Shown: positions 1 through 8,198 of the stretch, one piece after another
Layout: the number at the start of each line of letters is the position of its first letter
How positions within the stretch are numbered: position 1 is the first letter of the stretch
Source: Microbacterium sp.
GTDB taxonomy: Bacteria; Actinomycetota; Actinomycetes; Actinomycetales; Microbacteriaceae
NCBI GenBank assembly: GCA_029239635.1
Contig: JARBUN010000003.1
Span: forward strand, 1-64,000
Length of the DNA: 64,000 bases
Direction of reading: 5' to 3'
The notes under the pieces: generated by a model
The model's database searches: none
What the model saw: only the letters and a program-made list of their open reading frames with translations
Told to the model about the DNA's origin: nothing
Position numbers and translations under genes: made by a program

Positions 1-1
1 G

Positions 2-685
2 GTGCGCCGCAAGCCGTTCTCGGTCGTGCTCTTCGACGAGATCGAGAAGGCCCACCCCGACATCTTCAACTCGCTGCTGCAGATCCTCGAAGAGGGTCGC
101 CTCACCGACGGTCAGGGTCGCGTCATCGACTTCAAGAACACCGTGATCATCATGACGACCAACCTCGGTTCGTCGGCGATCGCCGGTGGCCCGGTCGGTT
201 TCCAGGTCGAGGGCAGCGCGCAGACCTCGTACGAGCGGATGAAGGGCAAGGTCGACGAAGAGCTCAAGCGCCACTTCAAGCCCGAGTTCCTCAACCGCGT
301 CGACGATGTCATCGTCTTCCCGCAGCTGAACAAGGACGAGCTCCGTCAGATCGTCGGCCTGTTCGTGAAGCGTCTCGCCGACCGTCTGCTCGACCGCGAC
401 ATGACCGTCGAGCTCTCGGATGCCGCGAAGGACAAGCTCATCGAGATCGGGTTCGACCCGACGCTCGGAGCGCGCCCCCTGCGTCGCGCCATGCAGCGCG
501 AGGTCGAGGACCGTCTCAGCGAGAAGATCCTGCACGGCGAGCTCGAGTCGGGCGACCACGTGAAGGTCGGCGTCGAGAACGGTCAGTTCTCGTTCGAGAC
601 CAGCCCGCGCGGTGAGAAGGTCGCGATCGGCGTCGGCACGGCCGGCGAGATCGCCGCCACTCCCGACACCCTCGCCGGCAGCTGA
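2..685 (+). CDS. clpC: ATP-dependent Clp protease ATP-binding subunit ClpC, 3' part
   Basis: C-terminal 227 residues of a Hsp100/ClpC unfoldase, which feeds substrates into the ClpP peptidase; the 5' part lies outside the window, so the GTG at position 2 is not the true start. The visible part begins at the Walker B region of the second AAA+ domain (VVLFDEIEKAHPD), followed by sensor 1 (TTNLGS), the FLNRVDD arginine-finger segment and the D2-small (ClpB_D2) domain with the GARPLRRA sensor 2 motif near residue 157. The tail after ILHGEL is short and low in complexity, as in actinobacterial ClpC. The call of ClpC over ClpB rests on overall similarity to the actinobacterial protein; the discriminating N-domain and middle domain are not visible. 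Confidence 0.93.
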   Translation: MRRKPFSVVLFDEIEKAHPDIFNSLLQILEEGRLTDGQGRVIDFKNTVIIMTTNLGSSAIAGGPVGFQVEGSAQTSYERMKGKVDEELKRHFKPEFLNRVDDVIVFPQLNKDELRQIVGLFVKRLADRLLDRDMTVELSDAAKDKLIEIGFDPTLGARPLRRAMQREVEDRLSEKILHGELESGDHVKVGVENGQFSFETSPRGEKVAIGVGTAGEIAATPDTLAGS

Positions 686-700
686 CGCGGTAACAGACAG

Positions 701-728
701 GGGCCCGGATGCCATGGCATCCGGGCCC
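701..728 (+). terminator. Rho-independent-type terminator after clpC
   Basis: A perfect 28-nt palindrome (GGGCCCGGATGCC, then its complement, around an AT centre) starts 15 nt after the clpC stop and runs into TTCGTCGT. There is no long U tract, as is usual in high-GC actinobacteria. The GGATGCC/GGCATCC halves are very common in the intergenic DNA of this window. Confidence 0.75.
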
Positions 729-881
729 TTCGTCGTCGGGTCGCGCGGGCGCGGCTGATGCCGAGATGACCGGCTTTCGCCGAGCAGACCGGTGATCCGC
801 GCCAAGCGCGGGTCATCTCGACGATCGAGAGCCATCTCGGCGGCTGCTCACAGGGCCCGCGGGGTGCACGGCCGGGCGGCG

Positions 882-887
882 TACGCT
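882..887 (+). promoter_or_regulatory. TACGCT -10 box, probable leaderless promoter
   Basis: TACGCT sits exactly 6 nt before the ATG at 894, and no Shine-Dalgarno sequence is present. Transcription would then start at or next to the start codon. The same arrangement recurs before several genes in this window. No convincing -35 element is visible. Confidence 0.55.
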
Positions 888-893
888 GGGACG

Positions 894-1403
894 ATGACCT
901 CATCCGCGCCGTTCGTCGTCCGCCCCGCCGGAACCGCCGACGTCCGACGCATCCACGAGCTCCTCGAGCCGTTCGTGCAGAAGCGCATCCTGCTGGGCAA
1001 GGACCTCGTGGTGCTCTACGGCTCGGTGCAGCAGTTCGTCGTCGCCGAGGCGGACGGCGTCGTCATCGGCTGCGGGGCCCTGCACGTGATGTGGGAGGAC
1101 CTCGGCGAGATCCGCACCCTCATCGTGCACGACGACTGGCTGCATAACGGTGTGGGCCGGGCGATCGTCGAGGATCTCGAGGAGCGCGCGAGAGAGCTCG
1201 GCGTCAGCCGCCTCTTCTGCCTCACGTTCGAGGTCGACTTCTTCACCCGTCGCGGGTTCTCGGAGATCGGCGAGCAGGTCGTGCCGCCCGACGTCTACTC
1301 GCAGCTCGTGCGCAGTCCCGACGAGGGGGTCGCGGAGTTCCTCGACCTCGCGCACGTGAAGCCCAACACCCTCGGCAACACGCGGATGCTCAAGCACCTC
1401 TGA
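894..1403 (+). CDS. argA: Amino-acid N-acetyltransferase, ArgA (Rv2747) type
   Basis: Single-domain GNAT protein of 169 residues, predicted to acetylate glutamate with acetyl-CoA at the entry to arginine biosynthesis. The sequence closely follows the short mycobacterial glutamate N-acetyltransferase: GCGALHVMWEDLGEIRTL, then the acetyl-CoA loop (NGVGRAIVEDLEERA), FFTRRGF, and the signature ending VKPNTLGNTRMLKHL. The ATG at 894 was chosen over upstream in-frame codons because homology begins there (FVVRPAGTADVRRI) and a TACGCT box lies 6 nt upstream. No other arginine genes are nearby. The enzyme assignment comes from family resemblance; other amino-acid acceptors are possible. Confidence 0.85.
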   Translation: MTSSAPFVVRPAGTADVRRIHELLEPFVQKRILLGKDLVVLYGSVQQFVVAEADGVVIGCGALHVMWEDLGEIRTLIVHDDWLHNGVGRAIVEDLEERARELGVSRLFCLTFEVDFFTRRGFSEIGEQVVPPDVYSQLVRSPDEGVAEFLDLAHVKPNTLGNTRMLKHL

Positions 1404-1437
1404 GCGTGCCGTGGGCTGAGGGCACAGCGAGGCCGCA

Positions 1438-1443
1438 TACGCT
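1438..1443 (+). promoter_or_regulatory. TACGCT -10 box, probable leaderless promoter
   Basis: TACGCT is followed by 6 nt and the ATG at 1450. The stretch TACGCTGG-ACGATGACC is almost identical to that before the gene at 894. There is no ribosome binding site. Confidence 0.5.
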
Positions 1444-1449
1444 GGAACG

Positions 1450-2121
1450 ATGACCGATGCCCCCCGCAGGCGGAGGCAGTCCCCGGCGGTCTACCGTCGT
1501 CGCCGTCTCGCTGCCGCGCTCCTCGCGCTGATCGTGATCGGCCTCGTCGTGTGGCTCGTCGTGGCTCCGCCCTGGCGATCCGCTCCCGCCGCGGACACCG
1601 CCCCCGCTCCCGCCGCCAGCGCGCCGGCGCCGTCGACCGCAGCGTCCGACGCGCCGCCCTCGAACGCGCCGGCCACCCCCGAGCCGAGCCCCACCGCGAG
1701 CGCGTCCGACGGCCCGGCGGAGTGCACCCCCGCCGACATCAAGGTCGAGGCGCTCTCCGACAAGAGCGAGTACGCGCAGGGCGAGAACCCGCAGCTGTCG
1801 ATCCGGCTGACCAACTCCAGCGCGAACCCCTGCACGATGAACGTGGGCACGAGCGCGCAGTCGTTCACCGTGACCAGCGGTTCCGACGTCTGGTGGCGTT
1901 CCACCGACTGCCAGTCGGAGCCGAGCGACATGGAGGTCACCCTCGCCGCCGGGCAGACCGTCACGAGCTCCGCGCCGCTCACCTGGGACCGCACCCGTTC
2001 CTCGGTCGGCTCGTGCGACAGCGAGCGCGCCTTCGCTCCCGGCGGCGGCGCGACGTACCACCTCAGTGTGTCGATCGGCGGCATCCCCTCCACCGGAACG
2101 GCCTCGTTCATCCTGCAGTGA
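1450..2121 (+). CDS. Membrane-anchored secreted protein with Pro/Ala linker
   Basis: Protein of 223 residues that I cannot assign to a characterised family. A basic N-terminus (RRRRQSP...YRRRR) precedes one hydrophobic helix at about residues 18-38, then a roughly 50-residue Ala/Pro/Ser-rich linker. The extracellular domain of about 125 residues has four or more cysteines (ECTPAD, NPCTMN, TDCQSE, GSCDSE) that could form disulfides. The fold looks like a small beta-sandwich of the kind described as DUF4232-like. The predicted topology is N-in, with the C-terminal domain outside the membrane. It is monocistronic, with a strong terminator 20 nt downstream. Confidence 0.75.
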   Translation: MTDAPRRRRQSPAVYRRRRLAAALLALIVIGLVVWLVVAPPWRSAPAADTAPAPAASAPAPSTAASDAPPSNAPATPEPSPTASASDGPAECTPADIKVEALSDKSEYAQGENPQLSIRLTNSSANPCTMNVGTSAQSFTVTSGSDVWWRSTDCQSEPSDMEVTLAAGQTVTSSAPLTWDRTRSSVGSCDSERAFAPGGGATYHLSVSIGGIPSTGTASFILQ

Positions 2122-2140
2122 CCCCCGCGTGAGAACGGCA

Positions 2141-2170
2141 GAGGGGCGGATGCCGTGGCATCCGCCCCTC
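2141..2170. terminator. Bidirectional terminator between convergent genes
   Basis: Perfect 14-bp inverted repeat (GAGGGGCGGATGCC / its complement) around a 2-nt loop, lying between the stop codons of the rightward gene ending at 2121 and the leftward permease ending at 2180. It can serve both strands. Confidence 0.75.
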
Positions 2171-2179
2171 CGTCATGTC

Positions 2180-3715
2180 TCAGGACCGGTTGTCTCCGAA
2201 CACCTCGCCCTCCATCGCGTCGTAGCCCTCTTTCTGCGGGTCGCCGTGCAGGCCGCCCGAGAGGGCGTACTCCTCCTCGGGGGAGAGCACGAGGCGGTGC
2301 CGGCCGTAGATCGCGAAGGCGATGAAGATCACGGCGTAGACCACGATGATCGCGACGATGGCCAGCAGGTAGGCCGGGTTCAGCAGCAGGCCGAAGAACA
2401 CGACCGCGGCGATGATCGCGGCCGAGTAGGCGCCGAAGAGGCCCCACGGGCTCTTGTAGGGCCGGACGGCGTTCGGGAACTTCTTGCGCAGCACGATGAA
2501 GGAGACCATCTGCAGGAAGTACGCGAGCACCGCACCCCACACCGCGATGTTCAGCACGATCGCGCCGGCGGGACTGGCGTCGCCACCCGCCGCCTGCACG
2601 ATCACCAGCGCGAAGAATCCGAGGACGGCGCCGAAGACGAGGGCGACCCACGGGGTCTTCCGGGCCCCGGTCAGTGAAAGCCACCGCGGGTAGTAGCCGG
2701 CACGCGAGAGCGAGTACATGTTGCGGCCGTAGGCGAACATGATGCCCATGAGGGATGCCAGGAGGCCGATCAGCGCGAGAAGCGACAGCACGGCCGCCGC
2801 CTGATCGCCGACCATCGCGCGGAAGCCGTCGAGCAGAGGTTCGACCGACGCACCTGTCACGTCGGCGCCGAGGACACCCGTGTTGAGGAACAGCACGATG
2901 AGGCCCGTGACGATGAGGGTTCCGCGGGCCCAGAGTCCCGCACGGGGGATGTCGCGAGCGGGGTCGTGCGACTCCTCCGCCGCGAGCGGGAGCTCTTCGA
3001 TGCCGAGGAAGAACCACATCGCGAAGGGGAGGGCGAGCAGGATCGCGCCGACGCCGTGGGGGAGGAACTCGGACTGGCCCGGGTCGGGGACGATGTTCCA
3101 CAGCGACCCCCAGTCGAAGGCGCCGGTGGCCAGTGACATGACACCGAAGACCACGATGATCCCGATGGATATGACCGAGACGACGATCGCGAAGCCGAAC
3201 GAGATGTTCGCCCCGGCGGCGTTGAGGCCGATGAAGATCGCGTAGAGGATGATCCACCAGACGAACGACGGCAGACTCACCCCGGTCAGCAGCTCGAGCG
3301 CCGAATCGGCGTACTGGCCCGAGAAGTAGACGACGACGGCGGTGGTGGCGACGTACTCGATGGTCTCGGCGAGACCTGTCGCGAGGCCGCCCCACGGGCC
3401 CATCGCCGATCGGGCGAACGAGTAGGCGCCGCCGGTGTGCGGCATCGCGGCCGCCATCTCTCCGATCGAGAAGGTCAGGCCGTAGTACATGATCACGAGG
3501 ACCACGAACGCGATCAGCATGCCGCCGAAGCCGGCGTTCGCGATTCCGAAGTTCCAGCCGGAGAAGTCGCCCGAGATGACCGCGGCGACGGCGAGGCCCC
3601 ACAGGCCCCACACGCCGGCGGAGCGTTTCAGGGTGCGTTTCTCGAAGTACGTGGAATCCGTGGCCGTATAGGTGGCGCCGGCGACCTTTTTGCGAGAACT
3701 GCTCGAGGTGGACAT
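2180..3715 (-). CDS. eat: Ethanolamine permease, APC superfamily
   Basis: Amino acid/polyamine/organocation (APC) transporter of 511 residues with about 12 hydrophobic segments. The first helix carries GVWGLWGLAVAAVISGDFSGWN, the glycine-rich unwound helix typical of ethanolamine permeases, and FFLGIEELPLAAEESHDPARDIPRA lies in the central loop. It is read divergently from the GlnA4-like ligase, with a 146-bp shared promoter region. In Streptomyces the homologous glnA4 ligase makes gamma-glutamylethanolamide, so this gene is the plausible uptake partner. Ethanolamine as substrate is inferred from the family and neighbours; a related amino alcohol or amine is possible. Confidence 0.82.
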   Translation of the reverse strand: MSTSSSSRKKVAGATYTATDSTYFEKRTLKRSAGVWGLWGLAVAAVISGDFSGWNFGIANAGFGGMLIAFVVLVIMYYGLTFSIGEMAAAMPHTGGAYSFARSAMGPWGGLATGLAETIEYVATTAVVVYFSGQYADSALELLTGVSLPSFVWWIILYAIFIGLNAAGANISFGFAIVVSVISIGIIVVFGVMSLATGAFDWGSLWNIVPDPGQSEFLPHGVGAILLALPFAMWFFLGIEELPLAAEESHDPARDIPRAGLWARGTLIVTGLIVLFLNTGVLGADVTGASVEPLLDGFRAMVGDQAAAVLSLLALIGLLASLMGIMFAYGRNMYSLSRAGYYPRWLSLTGARKTPWVALVFGAVLGFFALVIVQAAGGDASPAGAIVLNIAVWGAVLAYFLQMVSFIVLRKKFPNAVRPYKSPWGLFGAYSAAIIAAVVFFGLLLNPAYLLAIVAIIVVYAVIFIAFAIYGRHRLVLSPEEEYALSGGLHGDPQKEGYDAMEGEVFGDNRS

Positions 3716-3777
3716 GGGACCTCCAGAGGGATGCGGGCAGGCGGCGGGCTCGCCTTGCGGGAAATCATGGCCTTCTA

Positions 3778-3795
3778 TTGGTCGACCTGTCTACC
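3778..3795. promoter_or_regulatory. Candidate operator in the divergent ethanolamine promoter region
   Basis: TTGGTCGACC (GGTCGACC is a perfect palindrome) followed by TGTCTACC lies midway between the permease and glnA4 starts. GntR/FadR-type regulators often bind short GT-AC palindromes, and a GntR-FCD gene ends this cluster at 8199-8915. The link is inferred from position only. Confidence 0.3.
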
Positions 3796-3861
3796 TTTGG
3801 CGTGTAAGTTCCTCGTTACGTCCTCCGTACACGGGGACGACGACCACCCGAGAGGGAGACC

Positions 3862-5217
3862 ATGGCGGGCAATCTCACCACCGCAGAATTGGATGCCGCG
3901 ATCGACAGCGGCGAGATCGACACGGTCATCGTGGCGTTCCCCGACGCGCAGGGTCGCCTCGTCGGCAAGCGCGTCGCCGCGCGGTTCTGGCGTGACGAGG
4001 TGCTGCCCCACGGCGCGGAGGCCTGCAACTATCTGCTCTCGGTCGACGTGGACCTCAACACCGTCGACGGGTACGCGATGTCGAGCTGGGACAAGGGGTA
4101 CGGCGACATGCTGCTCGTCCCCGATCTCGACACGCTGCGTCGCGTCCCCTGGCAGGAGGGGACCGCTCTCGTCATGGCCGACCTCGCGTGGGAGGACCGT
4201 GAGCACGTCGCGCAGTCGCCGCGTGGCATCCTGAACGCGCAACGCGCGCGGCTCGCGGAGCGGGGCCTCACCGCCTACGCGGGCACGGAGCTGGAGTTCA
4301 TCGTCTTCGACGACTCGTTCCGCGAGGCGTGGGCCAAGGGCTACACCGGGCTGCGGGCCTCGACCGACTACAACGTCGACTACAACCTGCTCGCCACCAC
4401 GCGTCTCGAGCCGCTGCTGCGCGACATCCGCGTGGGCATGGACGGGGCCGGCATGTACTGCGAGGGGGTGAAGGGGGAGTGCAACTTCGGCCAGCAGGAG
4501 ATCGCGTTCCGCTACGCCGAGGCTCTCGAGACCGCGGACAACCACACGATCTACAAGAACGGCGCCAAGGAGATCGCCGACCGCCACGGCAAGTCGCTGA
4601 CCTTCATGGCCAAGTTCAACGAGCGCGAGGGCAACAGCTGCCACATCCACCTCTCGGTCCGCGGTGACGACGGCGCCGCCGTCATGGCGGGCGACGGCGA
4701 GCACGGTTTCAGCCCTCTCATGGAGCACTGGATCGCCGGCATCCTCGCCACGCTTCGCGAGTTCACGCTGCTGTACGCCCCCACGATCAACTCGTACAAG
4801 CGCTTCGCCCTCGGCTCCTTCGCCCCCACGGGCATCGCGTGGGGCGTCGACAACCGCACCTGCGCGCTGCGCGTGGTCGGGCATGGGTCGTCGCTGCGCG
4901 TCGAGAACCGCGTCCCCGGCGGGGACGTGAACCCCTACCTGGCGATCTCCGCGATCATCGCGGGTGGGCTGTACGGCATCGAGAACGAGCTCGAACTGCC
5001 CGCACCCCTCACCGGCAACGCGTACACCTCCGGCGTGGACACCTTGCCCACGACCCTGCGGGAGGCCGCGCGGCTCTTCTCGGAGTCGACGATCGCCCGC
5101 GCCGCCTTCGGCGACGATGTCGTCGAGCACTACCTCAACCAGGCGCGCATCGAAGTCGAGGCTTACGATGCCGCCGTGACCGATTGGGAGCGGGTGCGTG
5201 GTTTCGAACGTCTCTGA
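3862..5217 (+). CDS. glnA4: GlnA4-type gamma-glutamylethanolamide synthetase (glutamine synthetase family)
   Basis: Glutamine synthetase-fold ligase of 451 residues. It is predicted to join glutamate to ethanolamine (or another amine) with ATP as the first step of catabolism. Visible family motifs are GTELEFIVFD, EGVKGECNFGQQEI, FMAKFNEREGNSCHIHLS, APTINSYKR and the arginine-rich nucleotide site NRTCALRVVGHG. Housekeeping GlnA motifs such as the adenylylation tyrosine loop are absent. The ATG at 3862 follows a GAGGGAG ribosome site. The stop overlaps the start of the amidohydrolase gene by 20 nt, so the two are translationally coupled. Context (permease, GATase, aldehyde dehydrogenase) fits the ethanolamine ligase of Streptomyces coelicolor better than a polyamine ligase. 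Confidence 0.8.
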   Translation: MAGNLTTAELDAAIDSGEIDTVIVAFPDAQGRLVGKRVAARFWRDEVLPHGAEACNYLLSVDVDLNTVDGYAMSSWDKGYGDMLLVPDLDTLRRVPWQEGTALVMADLAWEDREHVAQSPRGILNAQRARLAERGLTAYAGTELEFIVFDDSFREAWAKGYTGLRASTDYNVDYNLLATTRLEPLLRDIRVGMDGAGMYCEGVKGECNFGQQEIAFRYAEALETADNHTIYKNGAKEIADRHGKSLTFMAKFNEREGNSCHIHLSVRGDDGAAVMAGDGEHGFSPLMEHWIAGILATLREFTLLYAPTINSYKRFALGSFAPTGIAWGVDNRTCALRVVGHGSSLRVENRVPGGDVNPYLAISAIIAGGLYGIENELELPAPLTGNAYTSGVDTLPTTLREAARLFSESTIARAAFGDDVVEHYLNQARIEVEAYDAAVTDWERVRGFERL

Positions 5218-6013
5218 TCCGAGCGGGACGCCGGTCGTCGGGCTCACGACCTATCTCGAGCGCGCGACGCAGGGGGTGTGGGACGTCCGTGCGTCGTTCC
5301 TGCCGCAGCAGTACTTCGACTCCGTGACCGCCTCGGGCGCGAGTGCCGTGCTGCTGCCCCCGCAACCCCGGCCGGCGGAGGCTGCGGCGGCGGTGCTCGA
5401 CGGCCTCGACGGTCTCATCCTCACGGGCGGCCTCGACGTGCAGCCCGAGCTCTACGGCGCCGAACGCCACCCGCTGACCGACCCCGCCCGGGCCGACCGC
5501 GACGCGTGGGAGCTCGCCCTTCTCGCGGGGGCGCGGGAGCGCGGCATCCCGGTCTTCGGCATCTGCCGGGGGCTGCAGCTGATCAACGTCGCGACGGGCG
5601 GGACGTTGCACCAGCACCTGCCCGAGGCGCTCGGCACCGAGCGCTACCGGATCGGTGGCGGGGTCTTCGCCGAGAACGTGGTGGACGTGGATGCCGGAAC
5701 CCGGCTCGCCGGCCTCGTCGGCGCCGGACCCCTCACCGTCCACAGCTATCACCACCAGGGCGTCGACCGGGTGGGCGAGGGTCTCGTCGTGACCGCGCGC
5801 ACCGACGACGGACTCGTGCAGGCCGTCGAGCTGCCCGGTGACGACTATCTCGTCGCCGTGCAGTGGCATCCGGAGGAGAACGCCGAGGACCGGCGGCTCT
5901 TCCTCGGGCTGGTCGCCGCCGCAGCGCGCTACCGGGCGTCGCGCTTCGCGGGTGCGACGTCCGCTGTCGGTTCACCCGCCCCCACCTCCGAGCACCAGGG
6001 AGTTCCCGCATGA
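5198..6013 (+). CDS. Gamma-glutamyl amide hydrolase, class I glutamine amidotransferase (peptidase C26) family
   Basis: PuuD-like hydrolase of 271 residues, expected to release glutamate from the oxidised gamma-glutamyl intermediate (gamma-glutamylglycine if the substrate is ethanolamine). The catalytic Cys lies in VFGICRGLQLIN and the His-Glu pair in VQWHPEEN; HSYHHQG and LTGGLDV are also typical. The start is the GTG at 5198, which has GGGAG upstream inside the end of glnA4. The stop overlaps the next ATG as ATGA. The order ligase-hydrolase-dehydrogenase matches a gamma-glutamylation pathway. Confidence 0.82.
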   Translation: MVSNVSDPSGTPVVGLTTYLERATQGVWDVRASFLPQQYFDSVTASGASAVLLPPQPRPAEAAAAVLDGLDGLILTGGLDVQPELYGAERHPLTDPARADRDAWELALLAGARERGIPVFGICRGLQLINVATGGTLHQHLPEALGTERYRIGGGVFAENVVDVDAGTRLAGLVGAGPLTVHSYHHQGVDRVGEGLVVTARTDDGLVQAVELPGDDYLVAVQWHPEENAEDRRLFLGLVAAAARYRASRFAGATSAVGSPAPTSEHQGVPA

Positions 6014-7350
6014 GCACCTTCACCGTCATCGACCCGTCCACGGGGTCGCCGATCACGACGCTCGAACGCGCCGAGATCGACCAGGTGGATGCCGCCGTCG
6101 CCGACGCCGTGCGCGCGCAGCGCGCGTGGGCGTCGCTCGCCCCCGTCGCCCGCGCCGATGCCCTGCGCGCGTTCGCGCGGGTCGTCGAGGCGCACGTCGA
6201 CGAGCTCGCCGCGCTCGAGGTGAAGAACTCGGGCCACCCGATCGGCTCGGCGCGGTGGGAGGCGCAGCACGTCGCGCAGGTGCTCAACTACTACGCGGGG
6301 GCTCCGGAACGCCTGATCGGGTCGCAGATCCCGGTCGCCGGGGGACTGGACGTGACCTACCACGAGCCCTACGGCGTCGTCGGGATCATCGTGCCGTGGA
6401 ACTTCCCCATGACGATCGCGGCGTGGGGCTTCGCCCCGGCTCTCGCCGCGGGGAACGCCGTGGTGCTCAAGCCCGCCGAGCTCACTCCGCTGACCGCGAT
6501 CCGCCTGGGCGAGCTGGCGCTCGAAGCGGGGCTGCCGGAGGGCCTGTTCCAGGTGGTCGTGGGCTCCGGCTCGGTCGTCGGTCAGCGGTTCGTCTCGCAC
6601 CCCGACGTGCACAAGGTCGTCTTCACGGGGTCCACCGAGGTGGGCACCGAGGTCGCCGCGGGGTGCGCGCGGATGCTCAAGCCCGTCACCCTCGAGCTCG
6701 GCGGGAAGAGCGCGAACATCGTGTTCGCCGACGCCGATCTCGAGAAGGCCGCGGCGGGGGTGCCGGGGTCCGTCTTCGACAACGCCGGCCAGGACTGCTG
6801 CGCGCGCAGCCGCCTGCTGGTGCAACGCAGCGTCTTCGACCGGTTCCTCGAGATGCTCGAGCCCGCGGTGGCCGGATGGAAGGTCGGCGACCCGACGAGC
6901 GAGAACACCCAGATGGGCCCGCTGATCTCGGCATCCCACCGCTCCACCGTCCAGAGCTTCCTCGACGGGGTCGATGTGGCCTTCCGCGGCTCCGCACCCG
7001 AGGGAGACGGCTTCTGGTTCGCCCCCGCGGTCGTGCTCGCCCAACCGGGCGACCGCATCGCGCAAGACGAGGTCTTCGGCCCCGTGCTCGCGGTCCTGCC
7101 GTTCGACGACGAAGCGGATGCCATCCGCCTGGCGAACGACACCGCGTACGGTCTCGCCGGCTCGATCTGGACCGAGAGTCTGGGGCGTGGCATCCGGGTC
7201 TCCCGCGGAGTGCGCAGCGGCGCCCGACCGCCCGACCCACCCCCTCGTCCCGCTTATGACGGTCCTCGTCCCACTTTCGGCTCTTGCAGACGCTCTGAGC
7301 CAGCCATAACTGGGACGAGGTTCAGCTCGAAAGGAACCACCGCACCATGA
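6010..7350 (+). CDS. Aldehyde dehydrogenase with a missing C-terminus
   Basis: NAD(P)-dependent aldehyde dehydrogenase expected to oxidise the gamma-glutamyl aminoaldehyde. The N-terminal 404 residues are normal: VPWNFPMTIAAWGFAPAL, FTGSTEVG, the general base in ELGGKSANIVF, the catalytic cysteine in GQDCCARSR, and EVFGPVL. After SRGVRSG (base 7221) homology stops, and 42 unrelated proline/arginine-rich residues follow. The roughly 50-60 residues normally present, with the GGFKQSG loop and the last oligomerisation strand, are gone and not found in any other frame. The tail overlaps an inverted repeat at 7264-7320 and ends as ATGA at the SDR start. A product may be made but is probably inactive; this is a 3' deletion or replacement rather than a simple frameshift. 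Confidence 0.75.
   Translation: MSTFTVIDPSTGSPITTLERAEIDQVDAAVADAVRAQRAWASLAPVARADALRAFARVVEAHVDELAALEVKNSGHPIGSARWEAQHVAQVLNYYAGAPERLIGSQIPVAGGLDVTYHEPYGVVGIIVPWNFPMTIAAWGFAPALAAGNAVVLKPAELTPLTAIRLGELALEAGLPEGLFQVVVGSGSVVGQRFVSHPDVHKVVFTGSTEVGTEVAAGCARMLKPVTLELGGKSANIVFADADLEKAAAGVPGSVFDNAGQDCCARSRLLVQRSVFDRFLEMLEPAVAGWKVGDPTSENTQMGPLISASHRSTVQSFLDGVDVAFRGSAPEGDGFWFAPAVVLAQPGDRIAQDEVFGPVLAVLPFDDEADAIRLANDTAYGLAGSIWTESLGRGIRVSRGVRSGARPPDPPPRPAYDGPRPTFGSCRRSEPAITGTRFSSKGTTAP
7243..7320. repeat. Short palindromic element at the broken aldehyde dehydrogenase end
   Basis: Ten-base arms CCTCGTCCCA (7264-7273) and TGGGACGAGG (7311-7320) flank 37 nt. A further direct copy, CCTCGTCCCGCTT, starts at 7243, exactly 21 nt before CCTCGTCCCACTT. 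Together they occupy the segment that replaces the aldehyde dehydrogenase C-terminus, upstream of the SDR start. This may be a REP/MITE-like remnant or a regulatory hairpin. Confidence 0.6.
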
Positions 7351-8126
7351 CCATCGATCTCACTCAGCGCCTGCGCGACCGCGTCGCCATCGTCACCGGC
7401 GGCGCCAGCGGCATCGGCCTCGCCACCGCCCGCCGCTTCGCGGCCGAGGGCGCGCGCGTCGTGATCGCCGACCTCGACGAGACCACCGGCGCAGCGGCCG
7501 CCACCGAGGTCGGCGGGGTGTTCCGGCAGGTGAACGTCGCCGACGAGGACTCCGTGAACGCCCTCTTCGACGGGGTGGCCACCGACCTCGGCAGCGTCGA
7601 CATCGCCTTCAACAACGCCGGCATCTCGCCCGCGGACGACGACTCGATCGAGACGACCGAGCTGCCGGCGTGGGACAGGGTGCAGGACGTCAACCTCAAG
7701 AGCGTGTACCTCTGCTCGCGTGCGGCCCTGCGTCACATGGTGCCCGCGGGGAAGGGCTCGATCATCAACACCGCCTCGTTCGTGGCGCTGCTGGGCTCGG
7801 CCACCTCGCAGATCTCGTACACCGCGTCGAAGGGCGGCGTGCTCGCGATGACGCGCGAGCTCGGCGTGCAGTTCGCCCGGCAGGGGATCCGCGTGAACGC
7901 GCTCTGCCCCGGTCCGGTGAACACCCCGCTCCTGCAGGAGCTGTTCGCGAAGGACCCGGAGCGCGCACAGCGTCGGTTGGTGCACGTGCCGATGGGACGG
8001 TTCGCCGAGCCGGAGGAGATGGCCGCGGCGGTGGCGTTCCTGGCATCCGACGATGCGTCCTTTATCACGGCGACGGCGTTCGTCGTCGACGGGGGGATCA
8101 CGAACGCGTACGTCACGCCGCTGTGA
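7347..8126 (+). CDS. Short-chain dehydrogenase/reductase
   Basis: Classical SDR of 259 residues. It has the NAD(P)-binding TGGASGIG near residue 18, NNAG, the catalytic Ser in NTASFVALLGS, the YTASK Tyr-Lys pair, and the CPGPVNTPL loop. An acidic residue after the second strand (IADLDE) suggests NAD(H). In this cluster it could oxidise the hydroxyl of gamma-glutamylethanolamide to the aldehyde, supplying the aldehyde dehydrogenase; this is inferred from gene order. It starts at the ATG at 7347, with AAAGGA upstream, and precedes the GntR gene by 72 nt. Confidence 0.85.
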   Translation: MTIDLTQRLRDRVAIVTGGASGIGLATARRFAAEGARVVIADLDETTGAAAATEVGGVFRQVNVADEDSVNALFDGVATDLGSVDIAFNNAGISPADDDSIETTELPAWDRVQDVNLKSVYLCSRAALRHMVPAGKGSIINTASFVALLGSATSQISYTASKGGVLAMTRELGVQFARQGIRVNALCPGPVNTPLLQELFAKDPERAQRRLVHVPMGRFAEPEEMAAAVAFLASDDASFITATAFVVDGGITNAYVTPL

Positions 8127-8186
8127 GCGCGCGGTGTCCACGGCCCGACCTCGGCTGTCGGGCGGGCGTGCGCTCGCCGGCCGTGA

Positions 8187-8192
8187 CAGGCT
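8187..8192 (+). promoter_or_regulatory. CAGGCT -10-like box, probable leaderless promoter
   Basis: CAGGCT lies exactly 6 nt before the ATG at 8199. It is the same geometry as the TACGCT boxes before the genes at 894 and 1450. It suggests the regulator can be made from its own leaderless transcript. Confidence 0.4.
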
Positions 8193-8198
8193 GAGACG

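Noticed and set aside
6974..7309. A frameshift as the cause of the short aldehyde dehydrogenase
   Set aside because: None of the other frames downstream of 7221 encodes the expected GGFKQSG and C-terminal strand; the DNA itself is missing.
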